From: an uncultured Prevotella sp.
GTDB taxonomy: Bacteria; Bacteroidota; Bacteroidia; Bacteroidales; Bacteroidaceae
Assembly (NCBI GenBank): GCA_900762125.1
Contig: CAAFFL010000213.1
Coordinates: 1 to 11,190 of the forward strand
Length of the DNA: 11,190 nucleotides
Direction: 5' to 3'
Below the pieces are notes generated by a model. It saw only the letters and a program-made list of their open reading frames with translations. It was not told the DNA's origin and did not search any database. The number at the start of each line of letters is the position of its first letter. Position 1 is the stretch's first letter. The position numbers and the translations under genes are program-made. Below, piece after piece: positions 1 to 6,158 of the stretch.

Positions 1-1045
1 CACCATTAGCTAAAAAATTGGGGCCTGCCTCTTGCAATTGTTTATCTCTGTAATTTACATCCCCCTCTCCCATAGCGAAGCCTTGGCGGAGCGAGGGGGA
101 GAGGGGGCTTGGGGAAGAGAGACTTCTATAGTTGTTCCTCACCACCATCACCATGTCGCCACTCTCCAGTGCCTCCTCGCGGTCGAGCACACGGGCGCGG
201 ATGCCTTGGTTATAGATGTTTGCACGTTTGTTCGACCGCGTGATGACGATGGTCTCGTCGAGGCCCACGCGGCTGTAGCTTGTGGCAAGGCTCTCGATGA
301 GGTCGTTGCCCGGCACGCGGACGATGTCGGCAAAGCCATGCAGACGGATCTTCGGAAGCTCTGTGGCTTCGTCGTGGGTGATCATTCGGCGAATGACAGT
401 CGCATTCCACAGGATGCCGGAGTCGCCGCTCTGCCGCAGCACCTCCTCCAGGTCACAGCTGTAGACCGTGAGGCCGTATCCGCTGAGGACGACGTCGCTG
501 AGCGCCGGCGCCTCGTCCTCGCCGACGGGAGGCAGCTGCGCGGTGTCGCCGATGAGCAGCAGACGGCAGTTGTCGCCGCTGTAGACAAACTGGATGAGGT
601 CGTCGAGCAGACTGCCGGAGCCAAAGGATGACTCTCCCGTCGGCAAGCTGCTCACCATCGATGCCTCGTCGACGATGAAGAGCATGTTGCGGTAGAGGTT
701 GTTGTTGAGGTTGAACTGTCCATCAGTGCCCTGGTAGGCCTTCTCGCGGTAGATGCGGCGGTGGACGGTGGAGGCGGGCAGCCCGCTGTTCAGTGAGAAA
801 ACCTTTGCCGCACGGCCGGTCGGCGCCAGCAGCATGAGCTTCTGTCCCAGGCCGTGCAGTGTGCGGACCATGGCACCCGCCAGTGATGTCTTGCCCGTGC
901 CGGCCGAGCCGCGCAGGACCATCGCCACACGGTCATGACGGTCGGCGAGGAAGCGCGCGAACGTCTCCATGGCGTGTTGCTGGTTGAGGGTGGGGGAGAA
1001 GCCAAACTCCCTCGTGATGCGAAGGATAAATTCTGCTTGGGTCAC
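1..1045 (-). CDS. RecD-like ATP-dependent DNA helicase (superfamily 1), 3' end outside window
   Basis: Partial gene; about 348 codons are visible and the C-terminus lies off the left edge. Reading from a GTG at 1045, the frame is open to the edge. Superfamily 1 helicase motifs appear in order: Walker A GSAGTGKT (residues 46-53), motif Ia APTGRAA (74-80), Walker B VDEAS (125-129), motif III GDTAQLPPVG (166-175) and a motif IV-like ITRSNKRAN (268-276). This matches the RecD/UvrD_C_2 helicases of about 470 residues usual in Bacteroidales, which unwind DNA using ATP in the cytoplasm, presumably in repair. The GTG start is chosen because an in-frame TAA lies just upstream and the N-terminus fits the family. 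Residues about 307-335, between VVRNNY and FLANG, are longer than I recall for relatives and are encoded by a palindromic repeat also present at 3148-3220. The frame is kept, so the gene may still work. Family assignment is firm; in vivo role is inferred. Confidence 0.9.
   Translation of the reverse strand, partial: MTQAEFILRITREFGFSPTLNQQHAMETFARFLADRHDRVAMVLRGSAGTGKTSLAGAMVRTLHGLGQKLMLLAPTGRAAKVFSLNSGLPASTVHRRIYREKAYQGTDGQFNLNNNLYRNMLFIVDEASMVSSLPTGESSFGSGSLLDDLIQFVYSGDNCRLLLIGDTAQLPPVGEDEAPALSDVVLSGYGLTVYSCDLEEVLRQSGDSGILWNATVIRRMITHDEATELPKIRLHGFADIVRVPGNDLIESLATSYSRVGLDETIVITRSNKRANIYNQGIRARVLDREEALESGDMVMVVRNNYRSLSSPSPLSPSLRQGFAMGEGDVNYRDKQLQEAGPNFLANG
45..129. repeat. Dispersed palindromic repeat, copy A, inside the helicase gene
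   Basis: About 85 bp that closely match 3148-3220. The core is an inverted repeat, CCCCCTCTCCC (61-71) against GGGAGAGGGGG (about 97-107), with an intervening loop. The shared sequence runs beyond the palindrome on both sides, so this is an element and not just a chance hairpin. Copy A has 11 extra bases in the loop (about 81-91) and one extra A near 115 relative to copy B, a net 12 bases. It lies wholly within the helicase reading frame and adds no stop codon. Boundaries are approximate, set from only two copies. Confidence 0.75.
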
Positions 1046-1117
1046 TGGTGTAAAGCGTTAATGTTCAAAAACTATAAAAGACTTTGCTGCAGACGACGAT
1101 TGTTGTGGGATTTTTAT

Positions 1118-1125
1118 TACCTTTG
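1118..1125 (+). promoter_or_regulatory. -7 promoter element TACCTTTG for the 1170-3051 operon
   Basis: A perfect Bacteroidota -7 element (TAnnTTTG) lies 44 bases before the ATG at 1170. No convincing TTTG sits 19-20 bases upstream; the nearest TTG is 15 bases away. It overlaps the left arm of the inverted repeat CCTTTGCA (1120-1127) / TGCAAAGG (1139-1146), a possible operator shared with the divergent helicase gene. Confidence 0.6.
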
Positions 1126-1140
1126 CATCACGTTCGCCTG

Positions 1141-1170
1141 CAAAGGCAAAGATAGAAAGAAAATAGCAAA
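1141..1170 (-). promoter_or_regulatory. Possible helicase promoter (TTTG-N18-TGCCTTTG)
   Basis: On the minus strand, TTTG (1167-1170) is followed after 18 bases by TGCCTTTG (1141-1148), one base off the Bacteroidota -7 consensus TAnnTTTG. It would give the helicase mRNA a leader of roughly 90 bases. Its -7 box is the right half of an 8-bp inverted repeat whose left half is the opposing -7 box at 1118. Weak to moderate support. Confidence 0.35.
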
Positions 1171-1654
1171 TGGGAAAGGCTTTCCTTAAAAATAATTATC
1201 TGTTGGCGGCATGTGTCCTCGTGCTGGCGGTGGTGTGCTTCCTGAGCGTCAATGCGCCGATGCGCTTTGAGCAGCAGAAGCCACGCGGGAGACGGCTGTG
1301 AAGCAGCGGCTGGTGAAGATCCGTGCGGCCGAGGAACGCTATCGGCTGCGCAAGGGTGTCTATACGGGAGACTTCCGGGAGCTCACCCGCTGCGGACTGC
1401 TGGCGGACTCCCTGCGCTTCATTCCCTATAGCGATGGCCAGACCTTCTCGCTGCAGGCTACGAGCATGATTGGCAAGACGGGGAAGCACATCCCGCTGAT
1501 GGAGTGCGGTGCCGGCTATGAGCAATACCTCAAGGGGTTGGACCAGAACAGCGTGGCGAACCTCATCGAGGCGGCCAACAGCGCCGGACGCTACCCCGGA
1601 CTGCGGATAGGCGATATCATGACACCGAATAATAATGTTGGGAATTGGGAGTGA
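1170..1654 (+). pseudogene. Membrane-anchored hypothetical protein, frameshifted (about 160 residues if intact)
   Basis: Two overlapping frames together look like one gene. Frame 1 starts at ATG 1170 and encodes a lysine-rich start, a hydrophobic segment (about residues 11-27, a signal anchor or pilin-like helix) and RFEQQK, then stops at 1301. Frame 2 (GTG 1298 to TGA 1654) encodes VKQRLVKIRAAEERYRLR followed by a soluble domain ending in NNNVGNWE. Reading frame 2 backwards from 1298 gives TRETA, which joins naturally to RFEQQK if one base is restored near 1280. From memory, Bacteroidales relatives beside DUF3822 and rsmD are single proteins with this order: membrane helix, basic charged helix, VYTGDF, LADSL, IPLMECG and GNWE-type C-terminus. 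Function is unknown. The tail ends 13 bases before the DUF3822 start, so the genes are probably co-transcribed. The break could be a real mutation or a sequence error; no slippery heptamer is seen. Confidence 0.7.
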
Positions 1655-1667
1655 TGGTTGATAGATT

Positions 1668-2462
1668 ATGACGAATATACAGAAAAGTCCCCGAATGACG
1701 ATTCGTGTGGCGAAAGGCTCACTGGCCTTTGCCATCGCCGATGAGACGCTCCCCGAGCAGCTCGCCTTCGAGCAGTTTGTGACGAAGAGCGGCGTGTCGA
1801 TGTCCGCCAACCTCCGCGAGGCATTCAAGAAGACCGTGCTGCTGCAGCGCCCGACGAATCGTGCACAGGTGCTCGTCGATAGTCCCGTGCTCCTCGTCCC
1901 CGTGGAGGAATATAAGGAGGATGATGTCACGGCGATCTATCAGCACAGCTTTCCTTACACTGAAGGGTCGGTGGTGATGACGAATGTGTTGCCGGATCTC
2001 AATGCCGTGGCACTCTTCGCGGTGAATAAGGATCTGAAGCTGGTCGTCGACGACCACTACTCGGACGTGAAGTTCGTCACCCTCATGCGGCCGGTGTGGA
2101 GCTATCTCCATCGCCGGAGCTTCATCGGCAACCGCCGGAAGCTCTTCGTACATTTCCACGACGACGCGTTGGAGATCTTCGCCTTCGACCGTAACCGCTT
2201 CGCCTTCAGCAATCACTTCAATGTGCGGCATACAAAGGATGTGGTCTACTTCATCCTCTTTGTCTGGCAGCAGCTGGCGCTCGACCAGTGCAAGGATGAA
2301 CTCTACCTCTCGGGGACCATCTACGACCGCGACGCGCTCCTCGGTGACCTGCGCCGATACATCCGCACCGTTATCACCGTCAATTCCTCTGCTGACTTCA
2401 ACCGTGCGCCGATGACTCGCATCAAAGGCATCACCCTCGACATCATGACGATGTATATATAG
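1668..2462 (+). CDS. DUF3822 family protein
   Basis: A 264-residue soluble protein. I recognise it as the DUF3822 family, found in Bacteroidota next to rsmD; this neighbourhood is itself supporting evidence. Visible landmarks are an early strand-rich part (IRVAKGSLAFAIAD, about 12-25), FPYTEGSVVMTNVLP in the middle, then KLFVHFHDDALEIFAFD and FILFVWQQL, which look like alternating strands and helices. Some relatives have been suggested to adopt an actin/RNase H-like fold; I cannot test that here. No signal peptide, membrane helix or catalytic motif is apparent. It starts 13 bases after the preceding gene and ends 55 bases before rsmD, so an operon with rsmD is likely, despite a hairpin between them. 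The biochemical role is unknown. Confidence 0.8.
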   Translation: MTNIQKSPRMTIRVAKGSLAFAIADETLPEQLAFEQFVTKSGVSMSANLREAFKKTVLLQRPTNRAQVLVDSPVLLVPVEEYKEDDVTAIYQHSFPYTEGSVVMTNVLPDLNAVALFAVNKDLKLVVDDHYSDVKFVTLMRPVWSYLHRRSFIGNRRKLFVHFHDDALEIFAFDRNRFAFSNHFNVRHTKDVVYFILFVWQQLALDQCKDELYLSGTIYDRDALLGDLRRYIRTVITVNSSADFNRAPMTRIKGITLDIMTMYI

Positions 2463-2479
2463 AAATCCCCCCACAAAAA

Positions 2480-2503
2480 AAGCCCCTCCCTTTGGGAGGG
2501 CTT
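2480..2503 (-). terminator. Hairpin with U-tract on the minus strand, between DUF3822 gene and rsmD
   Basis: CCCTCCC (2484-2490), loop TTT, then GGGAGGG (2494-2500), extended by AAG/CTT with one bulged C. Seven A's (2475-2481) precede it on the plus strand, so read on the minus strand it is a stem followed by seven U's. On the plus strand it is followed by GGAAAAAA and has no U-tract, so it need not stop the operon before rsmD. Confidence 0.6.
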
Positions 2504-2517
2504 GGAAAAAATTAAAG

Positions 2518-3051
2518 ATGAGAATCATTACCGGCATCTATAAGGGTCGTCGCTTCGACATCCCGAAAACATTCAAGGCACGGCCGACGACGGACTTTGC
2601 CAAGGAGAATATCTTCAACGTCCTCAATGGCTACGTCGACTTCGATGGCGCCACGGCGCTTGACCTCTTTGCCGGCACTGGCAGCATTTCTCTGGAACTG
2701 CTGTCGCGCGGTTGTCAGAGCGTGGTGAGTGTCGAGGCTGATCGCGACCATGCACGGTTCATTCAGCAGTGCATGAAGAAGATTGGTGCTACGGGCAACA
2801 TTCTCATCCGTGGCGATGTGTTCCGCTTCCTGAAGTCGTGCCACCAGCAATTCGACCTGATCTTTGCTGACCCTCCATACGCCCTAGAAAACCTCACGAC
2901 GCTCCCTTCGCTTATCTTTGAGGCCGACCTTCTGAAGCCTGACGCAGTGTTCGTCCTTGAGCATGGTCATGACCACGATTTCTCTGCAGATCCTCATTTC
3001 GTGGAACATCGACAGTACGGTAGTGTTAACTTCTCCCTCTTCAAAGAATAA
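2518..3051 (+). CDS. rsmD: 16S rRNA (guanine966-N2)-methyltransferase RsmD
   Basis: 177 residues, typical length for the family. RsmD transfers a methyl group from S-adenosylmethionine to N2 of G966 (E. coli numbering) in 16S rRNA during 30S assembly. Visible signatures: the N-terminal RIITGIYKGRRF and ARPTTDFAKENIFN (21-34), SAM-binding motif I DLFAGTGS (49-56), acidic motif II VEAD (72-75) and the catalytic DPPY (118-121) that places the target amino group. The start is the ATG giving the conserved MRIITG N-terminus. The upstream sequence is A-rich with no Shine-Dalgarno, normal for the phylum. It ends the operon that begins at 1170 and faces pepD, with a terminator between them. Confidence 0.96.
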   Translation: MRIITGIYKGRRFDIPKTFKARPTTDFAKENIFNVLNGYVDFDGATALDLFAGTGSISLELLSRGCQSVVSVEADRDHARFIQQCMKKIGATGNILIRGDVFRFLKSCHQQFDLIFADPPYALENLTTLPSLIFEADLLKPDAVFVLEHGHDHDFSADPHFVEHRQYGSVNFSLFKE

Positions 3052-3091
3052 TCCTTAGTTTCAAAGGGTAACCCATATCTTCAAATAATAA

Positions 3092-3146
3092 AAGCAAGGA
3101 GCCATTCACCGCAGGAAATGCAGGAAATGGCTCCTTACTTTTGCTT
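3092..3146. terminator. Bidirectional terminator between rsmD and pepD
   Basis: GGAGCCATT (3098-3106) pairs with AATGGCTCC (3126-3134), and an outer AAGCAA (3092-3097) can pair with TTGCTT (3141-3146) across a TTACTT bulge. T-rich sequence follows on the plus strand and an A-rich stretch (AATAATAAAA) precedes, so it could end both convergent units. Arm and loop contain two adjacent copies of CAGGAAATG (3112-3120 and 3121-3129). Confidence 0.75.
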
Positions 3147-3147
3147 G

Positions 3148-3220
3148 TCTCAGTAACTTACATCCCCCTCTCCCATAGCGAAGCGAGGGGGAGAGGGGGC
3201 TTGGGGAGAGAGGCTTTTAT
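3148..3220. repeat. Dispersed palindromic repeat, copy B, at the 3' end of pepD
   Basis: About 73 bp nearly identical to 45-129, in the same orientation and lacking 12 bases of copy A. The stem CCCCCTCTCCC (3164-3174) pairs perfectly with GGGAGAGGGGG (about 3188-3199) around a short loop containing GCGAAGCGA. Its right edge touches or overlaps the pepD stop codon (3217-3219), so the element sits at the end of the pepD mRNA beside the terminator. Confidence 0.8.
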
Positions 3221-4671
3221 TTCTCCGGCACTCTTTCGAGCGTCGTCACCAGCAGGTCCCAGAACGGCTGAGCAGTGCTGATCTCGCAGCGCTCGCTGGT
3301 GGTGTGCGGCGACAGGAGCGTCGGACCCATGCTGACGATGTCGAGGCCGGGGTACTTGTCGAGGATGACGGAGCACTCCAGACCGGCGTGGTCCACCTGG
3401 ATGATGGCGTCCTTGCCCGTCTGCTCCTTGTAGACCTGCTCCAGCAGACGCAGGATCTCGCTGTTGGGGTTCGGATCCCAACCGCCGTAGCTGCCGCTGA
3501 GTGTGGTCTTCATACCGGCCATGGCGAAGCAGCTCTCGAGCTGTGTAGCGAGGTACATCTTCATATCCTCACGGCTGGAGCGGGCGAGAATCTTGAATGC
3601 TGCCTTGCCGCCGTCGATGTCGATGATGGCGAGGTTCGACGAGGTCTCCACGACGTCGGGCTTCACAGGAATCATGCGGAGCACGCCGTTGTGGCAAGCG
3701 TAGATGGCGTCGACGAGGTTGTCCTGGATCTCCACGGGGAGTACGGTGGCAGGCTTCTCGACCTCCTCGGTGAAGAACTCCACGCCTGCCTCGATGGTCT
3801 TATATTCGTCTTCGACGAGGGCCTTCTGCTCGGCAACCATCTTCTTCAGTGCCTCGACGTTCTCCTTCGGCAGGGCGAGCACCACCTCTGCCTTGAACGG
3901 AATGGCATTGCGCATGTTGCCGCCATGCCAGCTGACGAGACGCGCGCCGACCTCGGCGATGGCCTTGCGCACCAGGCGCACCATCTCCTTGTTGGCGTTA
4001 GCACGGCCGAGGTGGATTTCCAGACCGGAGTGGCCACCCTTGAGGCCCTTCAGCGTCACCTTCACGGCAGCCTCCTCAGGGTTCTCCTCATCTTTATATT
4101 CCAGCGATGCGGTGATGTCGATGCCACCGGCGGAGCCGATGCAGAACTTGCCCCAGAGCTCGGAGTCGAGGTTCAGCAGGATGTCGCTGTGCAACTCGCC
4201 CTTCGGCAGCTCGTTGGCACCATACATGCCGGTCTCCTCATCGCGGGTGATGAGGGCCTCCAGGGGACCGTGCTTCAAGGTCTTGTCTTCGAAGATGCCC
4301 ATGATAGCGGCTACGCCCATACCGTCGTCACTTCCGAGCGTCGTGCCCTTGGCATGCACCCATCCGTCCTCGATGTAGGTCTCGATGGGGTCGGTCTCGA
4401 AGTTGTGCGTGGAGTCGGGTGTCTTCTGCGGCACCATGTCCATGTGTGCCTGCAGCAGGACGGTCTTCCGGTTCTCATAGCCCGGCGTGGCAGGCTTCTT
4501 CATATAGATGTTGCCGGCAGGGTCCTTCATGGCTTCCACGCCGATGCGCTGGGCAAAGTCAAGCAGAAACTGCTGCACCTTCTCTACATGTCCTGAGGGA
4601 CGGGGGATCTGTGTCAGATCGTCAAAGTTGCGCCAGATGCCTTCTGGCTTAAGGTTTCTGATTTCACTCAT
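3217..4671 (-). CDS. pepD: Aminoacyl-histidine dipeptidase PepD (peptidase M20C)
   Basis: 484 residues, the usual length for PepD. It hydrolyses Xaa-His dipeptides such as carnosine-type substrates, plus a range of other dipeptides, in the cytoplasm using two metal ions. M20 metal ligands and catalytic residues are all present: H76 and D78 in QAHMDMVPQ, the bridging D115 in GSDDGMG, catalytic E145 and ligand E146 in TRDEETGM, D169 in LNLDSE, and H456 in SPHTTSE near the C-terminus. The lid (dimerisation) domain lies in the middle, around GGHSGLEIHLGRANA. The start MSEIRNLKPEGIW is that of the family. No TAnnTTTG is seen in the 82 bases upstream, which hold four 10-bp tandem repeats instead, so it may be co-transcribed with the membrane protein gene upstream. 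Its stop abuts palindromic repeat copy B. Confidence 0.96.
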   Translation of the reverse strand: MSEIRNLKPEGIWRNFDDLTQIPRPSGHVEKVQQFLLDFAQRIGVEAMKDPAGNIYMKKPATPGYENRKTVLLQAHMDMVPQKTPDSTHNFETDPIETYIEDGWVHAKGTTLGSDDGMGVAAIMGIFEDKTLKHGPLEALITRDEETGMYGANELPKGELHSDILLNLDSELWGKFCIGSAGGIDITASLEYKDEENPEEAAVKVTLKGLKGGHSGLEIHLGRANANKEMVRLVRKAIAEVGARLVSWHGGNMRNAIPFKAEVVLALPKENVEALKKMVAEQKALVEDEYKTIEAGVEFFTEEVEKPATVLPVEIQDNLVDAIYACHNGVLRMIPVKPDVVETSSNLAIIDIDGGKAAFKILARSSREDMKMYLATQLESCFAMAGMKTTLSGSYGGWDPNPNSEILRLLEQVYKEQTGKDAIIQVDHAGLECSVILDKYPGLDIVSMGPTLLSPHTTSERCEISTAQPFWDLLVTTLERVPEK

Positions 4672-4704
4672 AGTCGTTTGGTTTTTGAGGGTTTATATCT
4701 TTTA

Positions 4705-4744
4705 GAAGTTATCGGAAGTTATCAGTATTTATCTGAAGCTATCT
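4705..4744. repeat. Four tandem 10-bp repeats upstream of pepD
   Basis: Consecutive units GAAGTTATCG, GAAGTTATCA, GTATTTATCT and GAAGCTATCT (4705, 4715, 4725, 4735). They occupy half of the gap between pepD and the upstream membrane gene. Period 10 is close to one helical turn, so the units would present the same DNA face. Role unknown. Confidence 0.7.
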
Positions 4745-4753
4745 GCCGAATGG

Positions 4754-5752
4754 TCAAGCCGCAACGCATCGTTTTGATTGAAACTGCAGCGCCAGCCAGC
4801 CGTAGATGCCCAAGAGCACGACAAGGAGCGTCTGGATGCTGTGGACGATGAACACGAAGAAGAGCGCGTCGTTAGCCGCCACGCCATAGAGGATGAGCAT
4901 CGTCTTCACGGCGAAGTGCCACGGCCCGGCGCCGTTGGGCGTAGGGACGATGACGGCGATGCTTCCGACGATGAATGTCACCATGGCGCAGGCCATGCCC
5001 AGGTGGCTGGTAGCCTCGAAGCAGAAGAACGTCAGATAATAGTGGAGGAAATAGCTTGCCCAGATGCCCAGCGTGAACACCACAAAGAGCCACGGATGCC
5101 GAACGTCCTTCACGGAGAGCACACCCATCCACAGACCGTGGACCATGTCCTTCACCTTATTATATATAGACATTTTCCGCAGCAGTACATAGCCCATGAC
5201 GATGATGGCCGCCAGACAGATGAACGTCACCGCCCAGCCGGCAGGGGTGAAGCTTGTCACGATGGTGTCGAGGCGCGTGCCGGTCTTCTGGAAGAAGCGG
5301 TCGAAGACGCGAAACTGGCAGAGGAACGTCAGCCCCGTGATGAAGAGGACGAGCAGCGAGTCGATGGCGCGCTCGGTAACCACGGTGCCCAGTGCCTTGG
5401 GAAACGAAACGCCGTCCCAGCGCCGCAGGATGCCGCAGCGTGCAAACTCACCCACTCGAGGGATGACGAGACTCACGGCGTAGGAGACGAAGATGCTGTT
5501 CACCGCCACCGACCGACGTGGACGCTCGCCGACGGGCTCCAGCGTCTGTCGCCAGCGCCAGCCTCGCAGCGCCTGCGCCAGAATGCCGAAGGGGAAGGAG
5601 AGGATCATCCAGGTCCAGCCCATCTGGTGGAGCAGAACGTCCTCGACGCTCTGGAAGTCGAAGCCACGGTACATCCAGTAGAGAATGGCACCGCCCAAGA
5701 GCAAGGACAGTGCCACCTTCATGATGTCGTTAAGGGTCTTCTTCATCTTCAT
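4754..5752 (-). CDS. Lysylphosphatidylglycerol synthase-type TM domain protein (UPF0104)
   Basis: 332 residues with about eight hydrophobic membrane segments, for example near 12-27, 46-62, 83-98, 132-148, 172-191, 221-243, 251-270 and 296-322. Family motifs are clear: LRGWRWRQTL (62-71), PRVGEFARCGILRRW (98-112), TERAIDSLL (126-134) and PTPNGAGPWHFA (270-281). This is the integral membrane domain shared with the MprF flippase half and with many stand-alone proteins of unknown substrate. There is no C-terminal lysyl-transferase domain, so aminoacylation of lipids is not expected; lipid or polyprenyl-lipid transport is a reasonable but unproven guess. A perfect promoter ends seven bases before the ATG, so the mRNA should be nearly leaderless. 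A second ATG two codons in (5746) is an alternative start. pepD follows 82 bases downstream and may share the transcript. Confidence 0.9.
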   Translation of the reverse strand: MKMKKTLNDIMKVALSLLLGGAILYWMYRGFDFQSVEDVLLHQMGWTWMILSFPFGILAQALRGWRWRQTLEPVGERPRRSVAVNSIFVSYAVSLVIPRVGEFARCGILRRWDGVSFPKALGTVVTERAIDSLLVLFITGLTFLCQFRVFDRFFQKTGTRLDTIVTSFTPAGWAVTFICLAAIIVMGYVLLRKMSIYNKVKDMVHGLWMGVLSVKDVRHPWLFVVFTLGIWASYFLHYYLTFFCFEATSHLGMACAMVTFIVGSIAVIVPTPNGAGPWHFAVKTMLILYGVAANDALFFVFIVHSIQTLLVVLLGIYGWLALQFQSKRCVAA

Positions 5753-5759
5753 TTGTTTA

Positions 5760-5790
5760 CAAAGGTACAGCTATTCAAGTGAACGGCAAA
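5760..5790 (-). promoter_or_regulatory. Promoter TTTG-N19-TACCTTTG for the membrane protein gene
   Basis: On the minus strand TTTG (5787-5790) is followed after exactly 19 bases by TACCTTTG (5760-5767), a consensus Bacteroidota promoter. Only seven bases separate the -7 box from the ATG at 5752, so transcription should begin a few bases before or at the start codon. Further upstream, TTGAC/GTCAA (5813-5826) forms a small inverted repeat that could be an operator, though this is weak. Confidence 0.85.
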
Positions 5791-5882
5791 ACAAAAGCCA
5801 CATTTTTTTCCCTTGACTTGCGTCAAACCAGTTGATAAAAGTCAAAGAAATGGCCTTTCGCCGCTAGATTATGTTGTTACTG

Positions 5883-5914
5883 TTTGCGCGCACAACGGAA
5901 AGTTCGTATCTTTG
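5883..5914 (+). promoter_or_regulatory. Promoter TTTG-N20-TATCTTTG for the 31-residue small gene
   Basis: TTTG (5883-5886), 20 bases, then TATCTTTG (5907-5914), a full match to the Bacteroidota promoter. Transcription should start near 5920. This leaves a leader of about 98 bases before the ATG at 6018. Confidence 0.85.
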
Positions 5915-5955
5915 CAGCGTCAAAAGGAAATAAAGACAAGAACACACGAAAGTGG

Positions 5956-5971
5956 GGTCGTAGAGACGACC
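5956..5971 (+). promoter_or_regulatory. Leader hairpin upstream of the small gene
   Basis: GGTCGT (5956-5961), loop AGAG, ACGACC (5966-5971): a perfect 6-bp stem in the predicted 5' leader. It is followed by a long unstructured purine-rich stretch (5991-6016) leading into the start codon. It could protect the 5' end or regulate translation; no known riboswitch class is recognised. Confidence 0.5.
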
Positions 5972-6017
5972 TGAAAGGATAACAAGTTGAATTAAAGAAA
6001 AGAAAGGTAAAAAGATT

Positions 6018-6113
6018 ATGAGTATGATTTCATTTATTACAATGACTGCTGTGGCTTTCGTAGCCGTATGTGCAATGACCCTCACAATGGACCGTATGGC
6101 CGAGGGCAAGTAA
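6018..6113 (+). CDS. Small hydrophobic protein, 31 residues, function unknown
   Basis: ATG 6018 to TAA 6111-6113. The protein begins MSMISFITMTAVAFVAV, has one hydrophobic segment (about residues 4-23) and ends in a short polar tail, DRMAEGK. Six of the 31 residues are methionine. Although tiny, it has its own consensus promoter (5883-5914), a hairpin leader, an A/G-rich start region typical of Bacteroidota translation and a strong intrinsic terminator (6159-6190). Together these make a complete transcript of about 270 bases. I expect a single-pass inner membrane micro-protein. Alternatively the RNA itself is the product and the ORF is incidental. I do not recognise a family. It sits between the minus-strand membrane protein and rsmA, which has a separate promoter. 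Confidence 0.65.
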   Translation: MSMISFITMTAVAFVAVCAMTLTMDRMAEGK

Positions 6114-6158
6114 AGCAGTTCACTTTTAGTTGAAAGAAAACGTAAAGAGAATAAGTAG

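Noticed and set aside
32..631. Plus-strand ORF with a run of five histidines
   Set aside because: It is antisense to the helicase frame, which has all superfamily 1 motifs; the histidines come from repeated Met/Val codons on the other strand.
1274..1301. Programmed ribosomal frameshift in the 1170-1654 gene
   Set aside because: No slippery heptamer or downstream stimulatory structure is evident; a deletion or sequence error is simpler.
1719..2537. 272-residue minus-strand ORF over the DUF3822 gene
   Set aside because: Shadow frame; it runs through the hairpin at 2480-2503 and into the rsmD start, with low-complexity composition.
3304..4596. 430-residue plus-strand ORF
   Set aside because: Antisense shadow of pepD caused by strong GC-rich codon bias; no recognisable domain.
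4705..4744. Short tandem repeats as a CRISPR array
   Set aside because: Ten-base units have no spacers and no cas genes are nearby.
4778..5782. 334-residue plus-strand ORF
   Set aside because: Antisense to the membrane protein; rich in H, E, D and R, as expected for the complement of hydrophobic codons.
5864..6109. 81-residue minus-strand hydrophobic ORF
   Set aside because: It overlaps a complete plus-strand unit with promoter, small ORF and terminator, and has no promoter of its own that I can see.
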